From NCBI GenBank assembly GCA_028278225.1, contig JANQEU010000095.1, forward strand, positions 124,001-188,000: a stretch of DNA of 64,000 nt, read 5' to 3'. The position numbers and the translations under genes were made by a program. The notes under the pieces are model-generated. The model saw nothing but the letters and a program-made list of their open reading frames with translations, was not told the origin of the DNA and ran no database searches. This DNA is from Cyclobacteriaceae bacterium (GTDB taxonomy: Bacteria; Bacteroidota; Bacteroidia; Cytophagales; Cyclobacteriaceae). Shown piece by piece: positions 1 through 9,698 of the stretch (the first letter of the stretch is position 1; every line of letters begins with the position of its first letter).

Positions 1-2822
1 TTTTCTTCTAAAGTATCCTTCGCTATAAACTTATACGTAAAAACTTTGTTTTTCTGACCAATTCTATGTGCACGGTCAATGGCCTGAGCCTCTATCGCCG
101 GATTCCACCACGGATCCAGCAGAAAAACATAATCAGCCTTGGTTAGATTAAGACCCAGACCACCGGCTTTCAACGAGATAAGAAAAACCTGGACTTCCCT
201 GTCCTCCTGAAACTTTTCTACCTGTTTTTTGCGATCCTTGACTGAACCGTCCAGATAGGCAAATGAAATGTCATTTTTAACCAGGTAATCGGAGATTATT
301 TTCAAGTGTTTCACAAACTGGCTGAAAACGAGAATGCTATGATTTTTACCAAGTGCATTCTTGATCATATAAATAATGTCTTCAAGTTTGCCGGAATCTC
401 CCTCATATGAAGGGTCCACCATTCTGGGATGATTGGCTATTTGTCTCAATTTCGTCAGACCCTGCAGGAGGATCATATGCGATTTGCCCATCCCCTGCTT
501 TTCTATCACAGACAGGATCTCATTGCGATAGGCATTTTTTTCACGATCATAATATTCGCGTTGCGTTTCGGAAAGTGTACAGTATTTGACCGTGATGCTT
601 TTTTCAGGAAGATCCTTCGCGACCTGGCTCTTGTCCCTTCGAAGTATAAAAGGTTTGATCATGGCATTGAGCTGCGAAGTTTTTTGTTCATCCTGTTTTT
701 TCTCAATGGGGATGAGGTATTCCTTTTTGAAATAGGATTTTTTGCCAAGAAGACCCGGATTTATAAATGAGAGCTGGGACCATAGGTCCATTGTACTATT
801 TTCAATGGGAGTCCCCGTCAAAATAAGTTTACGGCGTGAGTTAAGCTGCTTTACGGCGCTGGAAATGTTTGACTCAGGATTTTTGATCGCTTGTGATTCA
901 TCAAGGATGATATAATTAAAATAGAAGTCTCCCAGAATATCGGTATCGATCCTGGTAATTCCATAGCTTGTCAACACCAGGTCATATTTGGCAAATTGTG
1001 AGGCACTCTTTGTACGACCGGTTCCGGTATAGTTCAGCACCTTTAGTTTCGGCGTAAATTTCCTGGCTTCCATCTGCCAGTTGTAGATAAGAGAGGTTGG
1101 CATAATCAGTAAACTTGTATTGTTCTGATTAACCTCTGCTTCTTTTTGTAAAGCCACAAGGGTCTGGATAGTTTTGCCTAGCCCCATGTCATCAGCAAGG
1201 CACCCTCCAAAACCATATTCATTTAAAAACGCAATCCAATTATATCCGGCTTTTTGGTAAGGTCTGAGCTGACCTTTGAAACCACCGGGCAAAGGGATCT
1301 CCTCGATTTTTGTATTGTCAAGCAAACGCTCCAGCTTCTTGCTCATGGAAACCGCAGCGCTTTCTTTTTCTTTCAGTGAGTGAACAAGGGCGAGATGATG
1401 TTTCTGCAACTTGGCTGCTTTTTCCGCCGGTTCGGAAAAAGTCATCAGGTCCTTGTAAGTCTCGACCCATGAAGCGGGGATAATCCCGATTTCTCCATTG
1501 GGAAGCGGAACTTCAGTCTTATTTTGGAGGATCAGTTTACGGATAGTCAGGAAAGGAATTTCATACTCACCGAATAAAACAGTGGCCTTTATATCAAACC
1601 AATCAATTTTTTCTGTTACCCGGACATCAATTCTTGACTCGCCAAGGAAGTACTTCTTCCCGCCATTTGCGTGCTGGTTGATGACATAACCTTTATTGAT
1701 CAATGAAGAATGGTGTGTGTTGAGCCAGTCAAACGCGGTAGATTCGGGTAGTGTAACCCTGGAATTTTTCAGGTCCAATCCCCTTTCCTTAAGGTCTTCA
1801 ATCATCGCAATCTCCGTTTCCGGGCGTCTTTGAACCCGGTGGAAGGTATAACCCCGATGGCCTTTTTCAAGGCTCACACTAACATCCCGCAACTGATCTG
1901 CCCTGAATTCATAATCTCCGTACTGATAGCTTAATTCCAGTAATACTTTGGAATCCTCCACTTCCTCCCCTTTCTCGCTATCCTGAAAAAGCGACATTGA
2001 AGGACCCGGAGAAGATTTCACTTCGGAAAGAGTGATGACCGGCCTGGGGTCAAATCTTTCTGTTTTTATCTCAAACCCTTTGGCATATACGTCAAATGAG
2101 GCGACCAGCGGAGCAATAAATTTTTCGTAATAGGTCTGCTCCATGTTTTTTGGGATCAGTATAAATTTCTTTTTCAAAAAGGGCCGCAGCTTCGCACCGC
2201 TTATTTCCTTATTGAAAGTAAAAAGCTCGCCATTGACCATCATCCATGCCGGCTCATTTGCTATGATATAAGATTCGCCATTTCTGAATTCAAGTTTCTC
2301 ATCCCGGAGCTTAATGGTTGGGAAGTAGTGTGTATTATCCTCATTTTTCCTGAAATGAAAGAGTATTGTTGCCCGTTCCTCCAGGACTTTTATTTTACGC
2401 CAGGCGGGTTCACCATCAGAAGCCATCTCGAAAACATTCTTACCATTAAGCAACGGCATGATCGTACTTCTTCTTTTCTCAAGGTAAGACTCTATTTCCT
2501 GCTGCAGGAGCTTGTCACCGGATCGTGGATCATATGTCCTCAAAAAGAATTCATCCGGTTTGATCCTCTTCTTATTTTTATAAAAGTGATTCAGAATGAT
2601 GTCCTGCTGCATCTCATCAATAGTCCTGATGAGTGTGAAGTCATTTTCGTCCAATTCGCTTGCAAATTCTTCCGCGTTCTTCGACGATATATTTTGATTG
2701 GTGAGTGTGTATTTTCCGGCCTTATTGAGTTGTACGACGTAGGATTCAAAGAGAAATCCAAGGCACTCATGCTGGTAAAGTGAGTATATGAGTTTGAACG
2801 GCTTGTCCGGGTTAACTTTCAT
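1..2822 (-). CDS. SNF2/Swi2-family DEAD-box helicase, C-terminus cut by window edge
   Basis: Translating the minus strand from the ATG at 2822 gives 940 open codons running off the left edge. Residues about 540-640 carry the ATP-binding motif DDMGLGKT and the DExx box as LDESQ. The C-terminal RecA lobe shows LDGSVKDRKK and ends with the motif VI sequence IDRAHRIGQ about 20 codons before the edge, so only a few tens of residues are missing. The roughly 500 residues before the motor show no motif I recognise, as is common in bacterial SNF2 proteins with an N-terminal SWIM or accessory region. The family consists of DNA translocases that remodel protein-DNA complexes; the cellular role here is unknown. 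It lies 48 nt after the FtsX-like gene and is probably the last gene of an rbfA-permease-helicase operon. Confidence 0.93.
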   Translation of the reverse strand, partial: MKVNPDKPFKLIYSLYQHECLGFLFESYVVQLNKAGKYTLTNQNISSKNAEEFASELDENDFTLIRTIDEMQQDIILNHFYKNKKRIKPDEFFLRTYDPRSGDKLLQQEIESYLEKRRSTIMPLLNGKNVFEMASDGEPAWRKIKVLEERATILFHFRKNEDNTHYFPTIKLRDEKLEFRNGESYIIANEPAWMMVNGELFTFNKEISGAKLRPFLKKKFILIPKNMEQTYYEKFIAPLVASFDVYAKGFEIKTERFDPRPVITLSEVKSSPGPSMSLFQDSEKGEEVEDSKVLLELSYQYGDYEFRADQLRDVSVSLEKGHRGYTFHRVQRRPETEIAMIEDLKERGLDLKNSRVTLPESTAFDWLNTHHSSLINKGYVINQHANGGKKYFLGESRIDVRVTEKIDWFDIKATVLFGEYEIPFLTIRKLILQNKTEVPLPNGEIGIIPASWVETYKDLMTFSEPAEKAAKLQKHHLALVHSLKEKESAAVSMSKKLERLLDNTKIEEIPLPGGFKGQLRPYQKAGYNWIAFLNEYGFGGCLADDMGLGKTIQTLVALQKEAEVNQNNTSLLIMPTSLIYNWQMEARKFTPKLKVLNYTGTGRTKSASQFAKYDLVLTSYGITRIDTDILGDFYFNYIILDESQAIKNPESNISSAVKQLNSRRKLILTGTPIENSTMDLWSQLSFINPGLLGKKSYFKKEYLIPIEKKQDEQKTSQLNAMIKPFILRRDKSQVAKDLPEKSITVKYCTLSETQREYYDREKNAYRNEILSVIEKQGMGKSHMILLQGLTKLRQIANHPRMVDPSYEGDSGKLEDIIYMIKNALGKNHSILVFSQFVKHLKIISDYLVKNDISFAYLDGSVKDRKKQVEKFQEDREVQVFLISLKAGGLGLNLTKADYVFLLDPWWNPAIEAQAIDRAHRIGQKNKVFTYKFIAKDTLEE

Positions 2823-2870
2823 AAGTTTTGCCTACAAACAAAACTCCGAAAGTAATCAAAAAAGTGCTAA

Positions 2871-4094
2871 TCAAAGGTCTTGAATCGATAATTTTTTCGC
2901 CGCAAAATTCGCCGGCTGGATTGACGCCAGAAAGGTAATCGCCATGATGCACAAAACTGTCACTAAAACATCCAAAACTTCAATTTTGACCGGGTATGCG
3001 TCCGTGATAGTGGTGTGCATCCCCATGCTTACTATCCCAAATTTCTGCTGGATAAAACTGATGCCCAAACCAAGGATCAAACCCAGCAGTGCGCCGGTAA
3101 GCGCAACGATTGCTCCCTCAGCAAGGAAGATACGTTTTATCAGGGAATTGGAAGCACCCTGAGCTGCCAATATTGCAATGTCTCTTTTCTTGTCAATGGC
3201 AAGCATAGTGAGTGAGAAATAAATATTAATGGATGCAATACCAATAATGAGTGAGAAGATTATGAAGACGAAAAGTTTTTCGATACGCAGGATTTTATAA
3301 AGATCCTCATGTAGTTCTTCCCCCAGCTTCACTTTGAAGCTACTGCCCAGCAGCTGAGACAGTGCGGCTTTCACATTTTTTGGATCTGTTTCAGGTCGGA
3401 GGTCTATTTCAAGGGCGGATCGTTTTGATCCGTAGTTCAGAAGGTTAGATGCAAATTCCAACGATACAAAAACGTAGTTTTCGTCGTAGTACTTTTCAAT
3501 AGCGAATACGGATGAGGGTAATACATGCCGGACACGATAGAGACTGGTTGGGTTGACCACCCCCGGATCAATATTCCTGGGATAATAAACCTGAATTGTA
3601 AAAAAGTCATTGTTAGGATTTATGGAGAGGTCGTATTGCACACCTCTTCCGACAATTGCATATTGTATGTCCCCGTCTTTCAGCTTCGGATCGCCATAAA
3701 CAATGGAATTTTCTATCCGATTATGTTCGAGGAACTCGTTGGAAACACCTTTCAGACGAACTACTCGCTGGGCATTCTGATATTTGATGAGGACATTATC
3801 TTCAATGACCTCCGTAATGAAGGCTATATCCCCCACGTTCAGTATTTCCTGCTTTAGAGAATCATTGAATTCAAATGTTTTGCCCTCTGATGGCTGTATG
3901 ACTATTTGTGGGTCGAATGACCCGTAAAGCGACCTGAGAAGCCCTTCAAGGCCATTGAAAACAGAAAGTACGATGATCAACGCCATGGTACTGATGCCTA
4001 CCACGAGCATTGATATGAGTGAGATCACATTGATGAAATTTTTCTTCTTTTTAGAAAGAAAATACTTGCGCGCTATGAAATATGGTAAATTCAA
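2871..4094 (-). CDS. FtsX-like ABC transporter permease (LolC/LolE-type)
   Basis: 407 residues with the layout of LolC/LolE/MacB permeases. One N-terminal membrane segment (about residues 20-46) is followed by a large periplasmic domain (about 50-270). Three C-terminal membrane segments (about 275-300, 325-350, 375-400) form the FtsX domain. LolCDE extracts lipoproteins from the inner membrane for transfer to the outer membrane, and single LolC/E-like permeases of this type are common in Bacteroidota. No ATPase gene is adjacent, so the ATP-binding partner must be encoded elsewhere. The start overlaps the rbfA stop by 4 nt (ATGA), indicating translational coupling. Family assignment is firm; the lipoprotein-release role is inference. 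Confidence 0.88.
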   Translation of the reverse strand: MNLPYFIARKYFLSKKKKNFINVISLISMLVVGISTMALIIVLSVFNGLEGLLRSLYGSFDPQIVIQPSEGKTFEFNDSLKQEILNVGDIAFITEVIEDNVLIKYQNAQRVVRLKGVSNEFLEHNRIENSIVYGDPKLKDGDIQYAIVGRGVQYDLSINPNNDFFTIQVYYPRNIDPGVVNPTSLYRVRHVLPSSVFAIEKYYDENYVFVSLEFASNLLNYGSKRSALEIDLRPETDPKNVKAALSQLLGSSFKVKLGEELHEDLYKILRIEKLFVFIIFSLIIGIASINIYFSLTMLAIDKKRDIAILAAQGASNSLIKRIFLAEGAIVALTGALLGLILGLGISFIQQKFGIVSMGMHTTITDAYPVKIEVLDVLVTVLCIMAITFLASIQPANFAAKKLSIQDL

Positions 4095-4468
4095 GCTTCC
4101 TCCGAATTTTCTTCAGCCGGAGGAATATCAAGGCTATCGATCAGCTTATCGATATGACTGGCTTTTTCTTCTGTGTTGTCATGAAAAAAGGCCAATTCGG
4201 GAATTTTCCTTATCCTTTTTCCGATCAGGTTTCCAAGTTTCCCGCGTATCTCATTTTTCCTTTCATTCAGCTTTTGAAGTACCGTATCAGCATTGTGGTT
4301 GGGCATTACACTGAAATAGATCTTGGCAAGGCTTAGATCAACCGCTACCTCCACGTCTGTTATGGTCACCAGACTAGTTCCAAAAAAATGATGGGGGTCT
4401 CTCTGAAAAACCTGACTCAGATCTTTCAGGATCTGCCTGGAAAATTTATGCTGCCGCTTGGAATCCAT
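4091..4468 (-). CDS. rbfA: ribosome-binding factor A
   Basis: About 125 residues, the usual RbfA length, a KH-fold protein that binds the 30S subunit during 16S rRNA 5'-end maturation and cold adaptation. The start region MDSKRQHKFSRQILKDLSQV and the segment VTITDVEVAVDLSLAKIYFS are typical of the family. I start it at the ATG at 4468; a TTG two codons upstream (4474) is possible but weaker. The first gene of an operon with the FtsX-like permease, which it overlaps by 4 nt. Its start is only 23 nt from the divergent TTG of the next gene, so the two promoters must overlap each other or the coding regions. Confidence 0.93.
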   Translation of the reverse strand: MDSKRQHKFSRQILKDLSQVFQRDPHHFFGTSLVTITDVEVAVDLSLAKIYFSVMPNHNADTVLQKLNERKNEIRGKLGNLIGKRIRKIPELAFFHDNTEEKASHIDKLIDSLDIPPAEENSEEA

Positions 4469-4491
4469 AATCAAAATTATCCATTATTTAT

Positions 4492-5913
4492 TTGTTAATT
4501 TCGGCCTCCGTACAATCCCTTTTTCCGGTGTTCAACTTTTTCCGAATTAACGATCCCTATCGTCTCATATTTGCTTTCATTCTGCTTTTTGTTTTTCGGA
4601 CGTTTTTCTGGATCAAAGGGTTGCCATTGTCCGACATGGAATTAAAATTCCTCCTGCTTGGGGAACGCCTGGGAGATGGTTTTATCATGTATAAAGATGC
4701 ATATGATTATACCTCTCCGCTATCGGCTTTCGTGTATAAATGGCTGGATTTTGTATTTGGCAGATCACGTGGTGTTCATCATTTTGTTTCATCTATCCTG
4801 ATCTGTATCAATGCAACAACTTTGAATTTATTACTGATCAGGAACAGGGCATACCAGGAGAATAATTACCTTCCGGGTCTTTTTTACATCCTGTTCTCTT
4901 TTGCGATCCCGGATTTTTTTGCGCTTTCTCCACAGCTAATGAGCAGTACTTTCATTATCCTGGCTTTAAATAATGTGTTCAGGAGGGTGGATAACCAGGC
5001 TTCCGATGAACTCTTTTTATTTGCCGGGATATACCTGGGTGTCGCTACTTTATTTTACCTGCCTTCAATTGTTTTTTTCATTGTTTTCTTAATAGCCCTG
5101 ATAGCCTTTAGCACAGCTATTCTACGAAGATTGACACTTTACCTTTACGGGTCCCTGATACCACTGCTCATTGCATTTGGATATTTCTACTGGGTGGATG
5201 GAGCAGACTATTTGATGGAGGCAGTTTTCGGAAGAGGGATACTTTCCGATCGTGTCTTCTACGTATCCGGATCTGTTTTTTGGTCATTCCTTTTTTTACC
5301 CGCCATCTGGTTATTACTTTCTTTCATTCAGACCTTTTCAAGAGCCAAACTTGGGATCTATGAATCCAAAATCCTCCAGATCATGATCCTTTTTGGGATG
5401 GCCGGAGTGGTCTGTATCCTGATTGATGTCGAGTTTTCTCCAAACCAGATCGTCCTCTTTTTGCCACTTATTGCCTACTTCATGACCCACCTGGTAATTA
5501 GCCTGAAAAGGAGAGCTGTAAAATTTATAGTGCCTTACCTGATAATTTTGTCACTCCTGCCAGCCCAGTATTATTTTGTTTACAGCAGGCAGTCCACGAT
5601 GCCCATCGCCAGGGAAGTGGCATGGGGATTCAGTAATAAAAAAATGATGATCCTGGATGATGAGTTGAATGGTTATCTAAACCAAAGGATAGCATCGCCA
5701 TTCATCGATCCGAAATTGTCCAAGGATAATCTGGTCTACCTGGATTACTACAAGACCGCTTCCGAGCTATATACAGCCCTGGCAAAGAACCCCCCTGAGG
5801 TGATCATAGATAATTGGGGGGTCATGGACAGGATATTTTATAGATTCCCCTTGTTGGAGGAACGATACAGAGTTGGGTCGAGCAATCGTTATTACCTGAT
5901 CTCTAGCAACTGA
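4492..5913 (+). CDS. polytopic membrane protein (DUF6427-like)
   Basis: 473 residues, rich in phenylalanine and leucine, with about ten predicted membrane-spanning stretches up to roughly residue 360, then a soluble C-terminal tail of about 110 residues. The N-terminal FFRINDPYRL, followed at once by a membrane segment, resembles the DUF6427 membrane proteins of Bacteroidota, and the overall build (periplasmic DMELKF after the first helix, many helices) is also reminiscent of GT-C/PMT-like glycosyltransferases. No function is established. The first possible start is TTG at 4492; no in-frame ATG occurs before the first helix. Its 3' end overlaps the convergent rpiB gene by 11 nt. Confidence 0.72.
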   Translation: MLISASVQSLFPVFNFFRINDPYRLIFAFILLFVFRTFFWIKGLPLSDMELKFLLLGERLGDGFIMYKDAYDYTSPLSAFVYKWLDFVFGRSRGVHHFVSSILICINATTLNLLLIRNRAYQENNYLPGLFYILFSFAIPDFFALSPQLMSSTFIILALNNVFRRVDNQASDELFLFAGIYLGVATLFYLPSIVFFIVFLIALIAFSTAILRRLTLYLYGSLIPLLIAFGYFYWVDGADYLMEAVFGRGILSDRVFYVSGSVFWSFLFLPAIWLLLSFIQTFSRAKLGIYESKILQIMILFGMAGVVCILIDVEFSPNQIVLFLPLIAYFMTHLVISLKRRAVKFIVPYLIILSLLPAQYYFVYSRQSTMPIAREVAWGFSNKKMMILDDELNGYLNQRIASPFIDPKLSKDNLVYLDYYKTASELYTALAKNPPEVIIDNWGVMDRIFYRFPLLEERYRVGSSNRYYLISSN

Positions 5914-6331
5914 TCTTGTCCACTCTCCGCTGGTGTCTCCCCCCTTCAAATGGCGTGGACAGGAAAGCCTCAACCATGCCTTCTGCCAATTCATATGCAA
6001 CAAACCTGGCGGCCAGGCAGATCATGTTGGCATCATTGTGAGAGCGGGCCAGTGCTGCCAGGTCACGATCCCAGCAGATCGCAGCACGAATGCCCTGATG
6101 TTTGTTTGCCGTCATTGCCACACCATTGGCACTTCCGCATATCAGGATGCCGAGATCACATTCACCCTTTTCTACAGCATCCGCAGCAGGATGGACATAA
6201 TCCGGGTAATCAACAGAATCGGCAGAATCCGGACCGAAATCCTTAACGTCATGACCCTGATCCGCCAGGTAACTGATTATCTTCTTTTTGTACTGGAAGC
6301 CGGCATGATCACCTCCGATAGCTATTTTCAT
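5903..6331 (-). CDS. rpiB: ribose-5-phosphate isomerase B
   Basis: 142 residues, full length for the RpiB/LacAB family, which interconverts ribose 5-phosphate and ribulose 5-phosphate in the non-oxidative pentose phosphate pathway. Visible family marks are the N-terminal MKIAIGGDHAG (substrate-binding Asp/His), YPDY, and LICGSANGVAMTANK containing the catalytic Cys65. A C-terminal His-rich GGRHQRRV fits phosphate binding. It starts 27 nt after tatC and is most likely the last gene of a glyA-tatC-rpiB operon. It overlaps the convergent membrane-protein gene at its 3' end. Confidence 0.95.
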   Translation of the reverse strand: MKIAIGGDHAGFQYKKKIISYLADQGHDVKDFGPDSADSVDYPDYVHPAADAVEKGECDLGILICGSANGVAMTANKHQGIRAAICWDRDLAALARSHNDANMICLAARFVAYELAEGMVEAFLSTPFEGGRHQRRVDKISC

Positions 6332-6358
6332 ATGACAAATTTAATGATGTTAAAAGCA

Positions 6359-7204
6359 TTAGGTTTTATTTTCAGTTGTAGTTGCCAGCGCTTCCATCTC
6401 TTCCTCACGCTCAACACGTTTCGCGATGTAGATACTTATCTGATACAACAGCAGCAATGGGATGGCAATCAATACCTGGCTGAAAGGGTCCGGAGGAGTC
6501 AACATTGCTCCAAGAATCAAAATCACAATTATGGCGTGCTTACGATACCTCCTCATCAGTGAGGAAGTGACGAGACCGGCTCTGGTAGTGAAGTAAACGA
6601 CAATTGGGAGCTGAAAAAGGATCCCACAGGCAAGCACCAGGGTTGTTACGGTATTTACATATGAAATGATGTCAAATTCATTCATGATCGTAGGATCGAT
6701 CTGATAATTTGACAGGAAATTGATTGAAATGGGAGTTACAATAAAATACCCGAAGAGGACGCCAATCATAAAAAGGGTACTCACATAAAATGTCGCTCCC
6801 CGGGCTGCCTTTCTTTCATTCGGGTACAGTCCTGGCTTGACGAACCTCCAAATCTCCCAAAACGCATAGGGAAATGCACAAATGATCCCGATAACAAAAG
6901 ACGAGGTAATGTGCATGGCAAACTGACCGGTGACCTGCCTGCTCTGGATGATAAAGGGCAATTCATCGATGCACAAAGCTTCGCTGTTGAGGAGGTCCGA
7001 CAGCCTGCAAAGCATTTGATAAGTCAGAAAATCCGTTTTCGAAGGTCCCAGGATTACCTTGCCAAAGACGAAATCCGATGATACAAAGGCCAGAACAGCA
7101 AACACTACGATGGCTAACAATGACCGGATGATATGCCATCTGAGCTCTTCAAGATGATCCAGAAAGGACATCTCATTTTCTTCCTCTATTTGGTCAAGAG
7201 GCAT
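6359..7204 (-). CDS. tatC: Sec-independent protein translocase subunit TatC
   Basis: 281 residues with six membrane segments. The N-terminal MSFLDHLEELRWHIIRSLLA motif is the classic TatC cytoplasmic signature, and the PYAFWEIWRFVKPGLYPNE loop contains the conserved Pro/Glu region that recognises twin-arginine signal peptides. TatC is the receptor of the Tat pathway, which exports folded proteins across the inner membrane. No tatA gene is visible nearby. It starts 8 nt downstream of glyA and precedes rpiB by 27 nt. The protein is somewhat longer than the E. coli form because of an extended N-terminus and first periplasmic loop containing two Cys. Confidence 0.96.
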   Translation of the reverse strand: MPLDQIEEENEMSFLDHLEELRWHIIRSLLAIVVFAVLAFVSSDFVFGKVILGPSKTDFLTYQMLCRLSDLLNSEALCIDELPFIIQSRQVTGQFAMHITSSFVIGIICAFPYAFWEIWRFVKPGLYPNERKAARGATFYVSTLFMIGVLFGYFIVTPISINFLSNYQIDPTIMNEFDIISYVNTVTTLVLACGILFQLPIVVYFTTRAGLVTSSLMRRYRKHAIIVILILGAMLTPPDPFSQVLIAIPLLLLYQISIYIAKRVEREEEMEALATTTENKT

Positions 7205-7212
7205 ATTTTGTA

Positions 7213-8490
7213 TTAATTCTTACGAAACAATGGAAGTTGACTCATCCACTGATTGACCTCAGATTTTACCGCTTTCAGTCTGGTCTCATTTTCAGGATCT
7301 TTTATTACATCATCTATCAGATCAACAATCCTGACCATATCTTCTTCCAGGAGCCCCCTTGTGGTGACGGCGGGGGTACCGATCCTGATACCGGATGTCA
7401 CGAAAGGAGATTTGTCATCAAAAGGCACCATGTTTTTGTTTAAAGTGATGTCTGCTTTCACCAGGGCAAGCTCCGCCTCTTTCCCTGTGATATTTTTTGA
7501 TCGAAGATCTATCAACATCATGTGATTGTCAGTTCCGGAGCTGATAATATGATAATCTTTTTCCACAAAGCACTTTGCCATAACTGCCGCATTTTTCTGG
7601 ACCTGGATCACATATTGCATGTACTCATCACTCAATGCCTCCCCAAAAGCAACCGCTTTAGCTGCTATAATATGCTCCAATGGCCCCCCCTGCGTTCCGG
7701 GGAAAACGCCCGAGTCAAGCAATGCGCTCATCTTGCGGAGTACGCCTTTTGGAGTCTTGAGGCCCCACGGATTCTCAAAATCCTCCCGCAGCATTATCAG
7801 TCCACCTCGCGGGCCCCTTAAGGTCTTGTGGGTCGTGGTAGTTACGATATGACAGTGCTCCAGCGGGTCTTTCAGCAATCCCCGCGCAATGAGGCCACTT
7901 GGGTGGGCAATGTCCGCCAGCAGGATCGCTCCTACTTCATCGGCTATCTCTCTGAATCGCTTGTAATCCCAGTCTCTGCTATAGGCGGATGCACCGCAAA
8001 TGATCAACTTCGGCTTTTCTTTTGCAGCAGTAGCCTCCACCTTATCCATGTCAATGATCCCCGTATCTTCATCGACACCATAAAATGTAGGCCTGTAAAG
8101 TTTTCCTGAAAAATTTACCGGAGAGCCATGGGACAGGTGGCCGCCGTGTGACAGGTCAAATCCCAGAATTGTGTCTCCGGGCTTTATAGTCGCCAGCATG
8201 ACCGCTGCGTTTGCCTGAGCGCCGGAATGAGGCTGCACATTTGCCCAGGTTGCCCCGAAAAGTTCTTTGATTCGTTCCCGTGCCAGGTTTTCGATCTCGT
8301 CAACGAACTCGCACCCCCCGTAATATCTTTTCCACGGAAGACCTTCGGCATATTTGTTGGTTAAAACTGTCCCGGCAGCCTCCATTACCTGGGGTGAGGC
8401 AAAATTTTCAGAAGCGATCAATTCAATCCCATTGATCTGACGTTGCTCTTCTTTTTTGATTAATTCAAATACTGTGGCATCTCTTTGCAT
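7213..8490 (-). CDS. glyA: serine hydroxymethyltransferase
   Basis: 425 residues, the standard bacterial SHMT size. It converts serine and tetrahydrofolate to glycine and 5,10-methylene-tetrahydrofolate, the main source of one-carbon units. The PLP lysine is Lys222 in [14 protein letters not shown], the cofactor-stacking region is QPHSGAQAN, and the C-terminal [15 protein letters not shown] is the conserved carboxylate/folate-binding Arg segment. It begins at ATG 8490 and heads a probable operon with tatC (8-nt gap) and rpiB. The divergent intergenic space toward pheA is 121 bp and contains the inverted repeat CAATAA-TATT-TTATTG at 8525-8540. Confidence 0.97.
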   Translation of the reverse strand: MQRDATVFELIKKEEQRQINGIELIASENFASPQVMEAAGTVLTNKYAEGLPWKRYYGGCEFVDEIENLARERIKELFGATWANVQPHSGAQANAAVMLATIKPGDTILGFDLSHGGHLSHGSPVNFSGKLYRPTFYGVDEDTGIIDMDKVEATAAKEKPKLIICGASAYSRDWDYKRFREIADEVGAILLADIAHPSGLIARGLLKDPLEHCHIVTTTTHKTLRGPRGGLIMLREDFENPWGLKTPKGVLRKMSALLDSGVFPGTQGGPLEHIIAAKAVAFGEALSDEYMQYVIQVQKNAAVMAKCFVEKDYHIISSGTDNHMMLIDLRSKNITGKEAELALVKADITLNKNMVPFDDKSPFVTSGIRIGTPAVTTRGLLEEDMVRIVDLIDDVIKDPENETRLKAVKSEVNQWMSQLPLFRKN

Positions 8491-8611
8491 GGGCCCAAAA
8501 ATAATCGAAACGAAACGGATATTTCAATAATATTTTATTGAGAATGATTACTTATGCAACCTGTAATTTCACCATATCAATTAGCTTTATGCTTTCCCGA
8601 TTTTTGAACTA

Positions 8612-9691
8612 ATGAGTGATTTTAACAAGAAGCTTGAAAAGTTGAGGAACGATATCGACGGTATTGATGATGAGTTGATCAAGCTGTTGAATCGACGCAT
8701 GCAGTATATCAGCGAGGTGGGATCCCTGAAGCGCAATTCAAACACGACGATCTATCGTCCGGAGAGGGAAAATGCCATCATCGACAGGTTGGTCTCTGAG
8801 AGTAAGGGAACGCTGAATCGGGCAGCCATAGAAGCAATTTTCCTTGAAATTTTTGCGGTGAGCCGAAATTTTGAGTTGCCTGAACGGGTGGCATACCTGG
8901 GCCCTGAGGGTAGCTTCACGCATCAGGCCGCCGAGTCCAGGTATGGCGCTATGAGTGATTACCTGGCACTGGACAGTATTTCATCCGTATTCGAAGCAGT
9001 CGCTACCTCGAGGGCAAGATTCGGTGTCGTCCCCATTGAAAACAACCAGGAAGGGACAGTTCAGGAAACCATAGACTATTTAAGTATTCATGAGCTCTCC
9101 ATCGTTGCGGAGATAGTCTTACCCATTCATTTCAGTATTGCATCCCTGGAGCAGGATCTGAAAAATGTGAAGACTATCTATAGCCGGGACATAGCATTTC
9201 GGCAATGCAAGAATTTCCTCCGGGATTATTTCTCCCATGAAGTCAAGCTTATCCCGGTGAGTTCTACCAGCAGGGCATGCAAAATAGCCCTGGAAGAAGA
9301 AAAAACAGCCTCAATCTGTGCGCCAATAGCCGCAAGACAGTACCGGCTTCCTATTCTTTATAACAACATCCAGGATTCTGCCGACAATCAAACCAGGTTC
9401 CTGATCATAAGTCAGGAGTACAAGAATCCGGTTACCGGTGATGACAAAACCTCTCTGATTGCCAAACTTCCTGATGTCCCGGGAGCACTGGTCTCATTTC
9501 TGAAAAAATTTGAAGATGCCGGAATCAATCTTTGCAAGGTGGAAAGCAGACCGGCTAAACTGGGATCGAAGTTTAAGTACTTCTTCTTTGTGGAGCTTTA
9601 CGGGCACTATCAGGATCCTGTTGTTCAGAAAACCGTTGATCCTTATAAGGAAAACATTACCTGGCTCGGTAGCTATGTAAAAATGTGCTAG
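8612..9691 (+). CDS. pheA: bifunctional chorismate mutase / prephenate dehydratase
   Basis: 359 residues in three domains. An AroQ-type chorismate mutase helix bundle (about 5-90, with LRNDIDGIDDELIKLLNRRM) is followed by a prephenate dehydratase domain (about 94-270, starting AYLGPEGSFTHQAA and including NQTRFLII). A C-terminal ACT domain (about 283-359) contains the ESRP-type phenylalanine-binding sequence VESRPAKLG. It makes phenylpyruvate from chorismate for phenylalanine synthesis, and the ACT domain implies feedback inhibition. It stands alone on its strand between glyA and the DUF5916 gene, with which it is convergent (7-nt gap). TAGCTTTA at 8582-8589 is a possible but imperfect -7 box. 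Confidence 0.95.
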   Translation: MSDFNKKLEKLRNDIDGIDDELIKLLNRRMQYISEVGSLKRNSNTTIYRPERENAIIDRLVSESKGTLNRAAIEAIFLEIFAVSRNFELPERVAYLGPEGSFTHQAAESRYGAMSDYLALDSISSVFEAVATSRARFGVVPIENNQEGTVQETIDYLSIHELSIVAEIVLPIHFSIASLEQDLKNVKTIYSRDIAFRQCKNFLRDYFSHEVKLIPVSSTSRACKIALEEEKTASICAPIAARQYRLPILYNNIQDSADNQTRFLIISQEYKNPVTGDDKTSLIAKLPDVPGALVSFLKKFEDAGINLCKVESRPAKLGSKFKYFFFVELYGHYQDPVVQKTVDPYKENITWLGSYVKMC

Positions 9692-9698
9692 AGCCGGA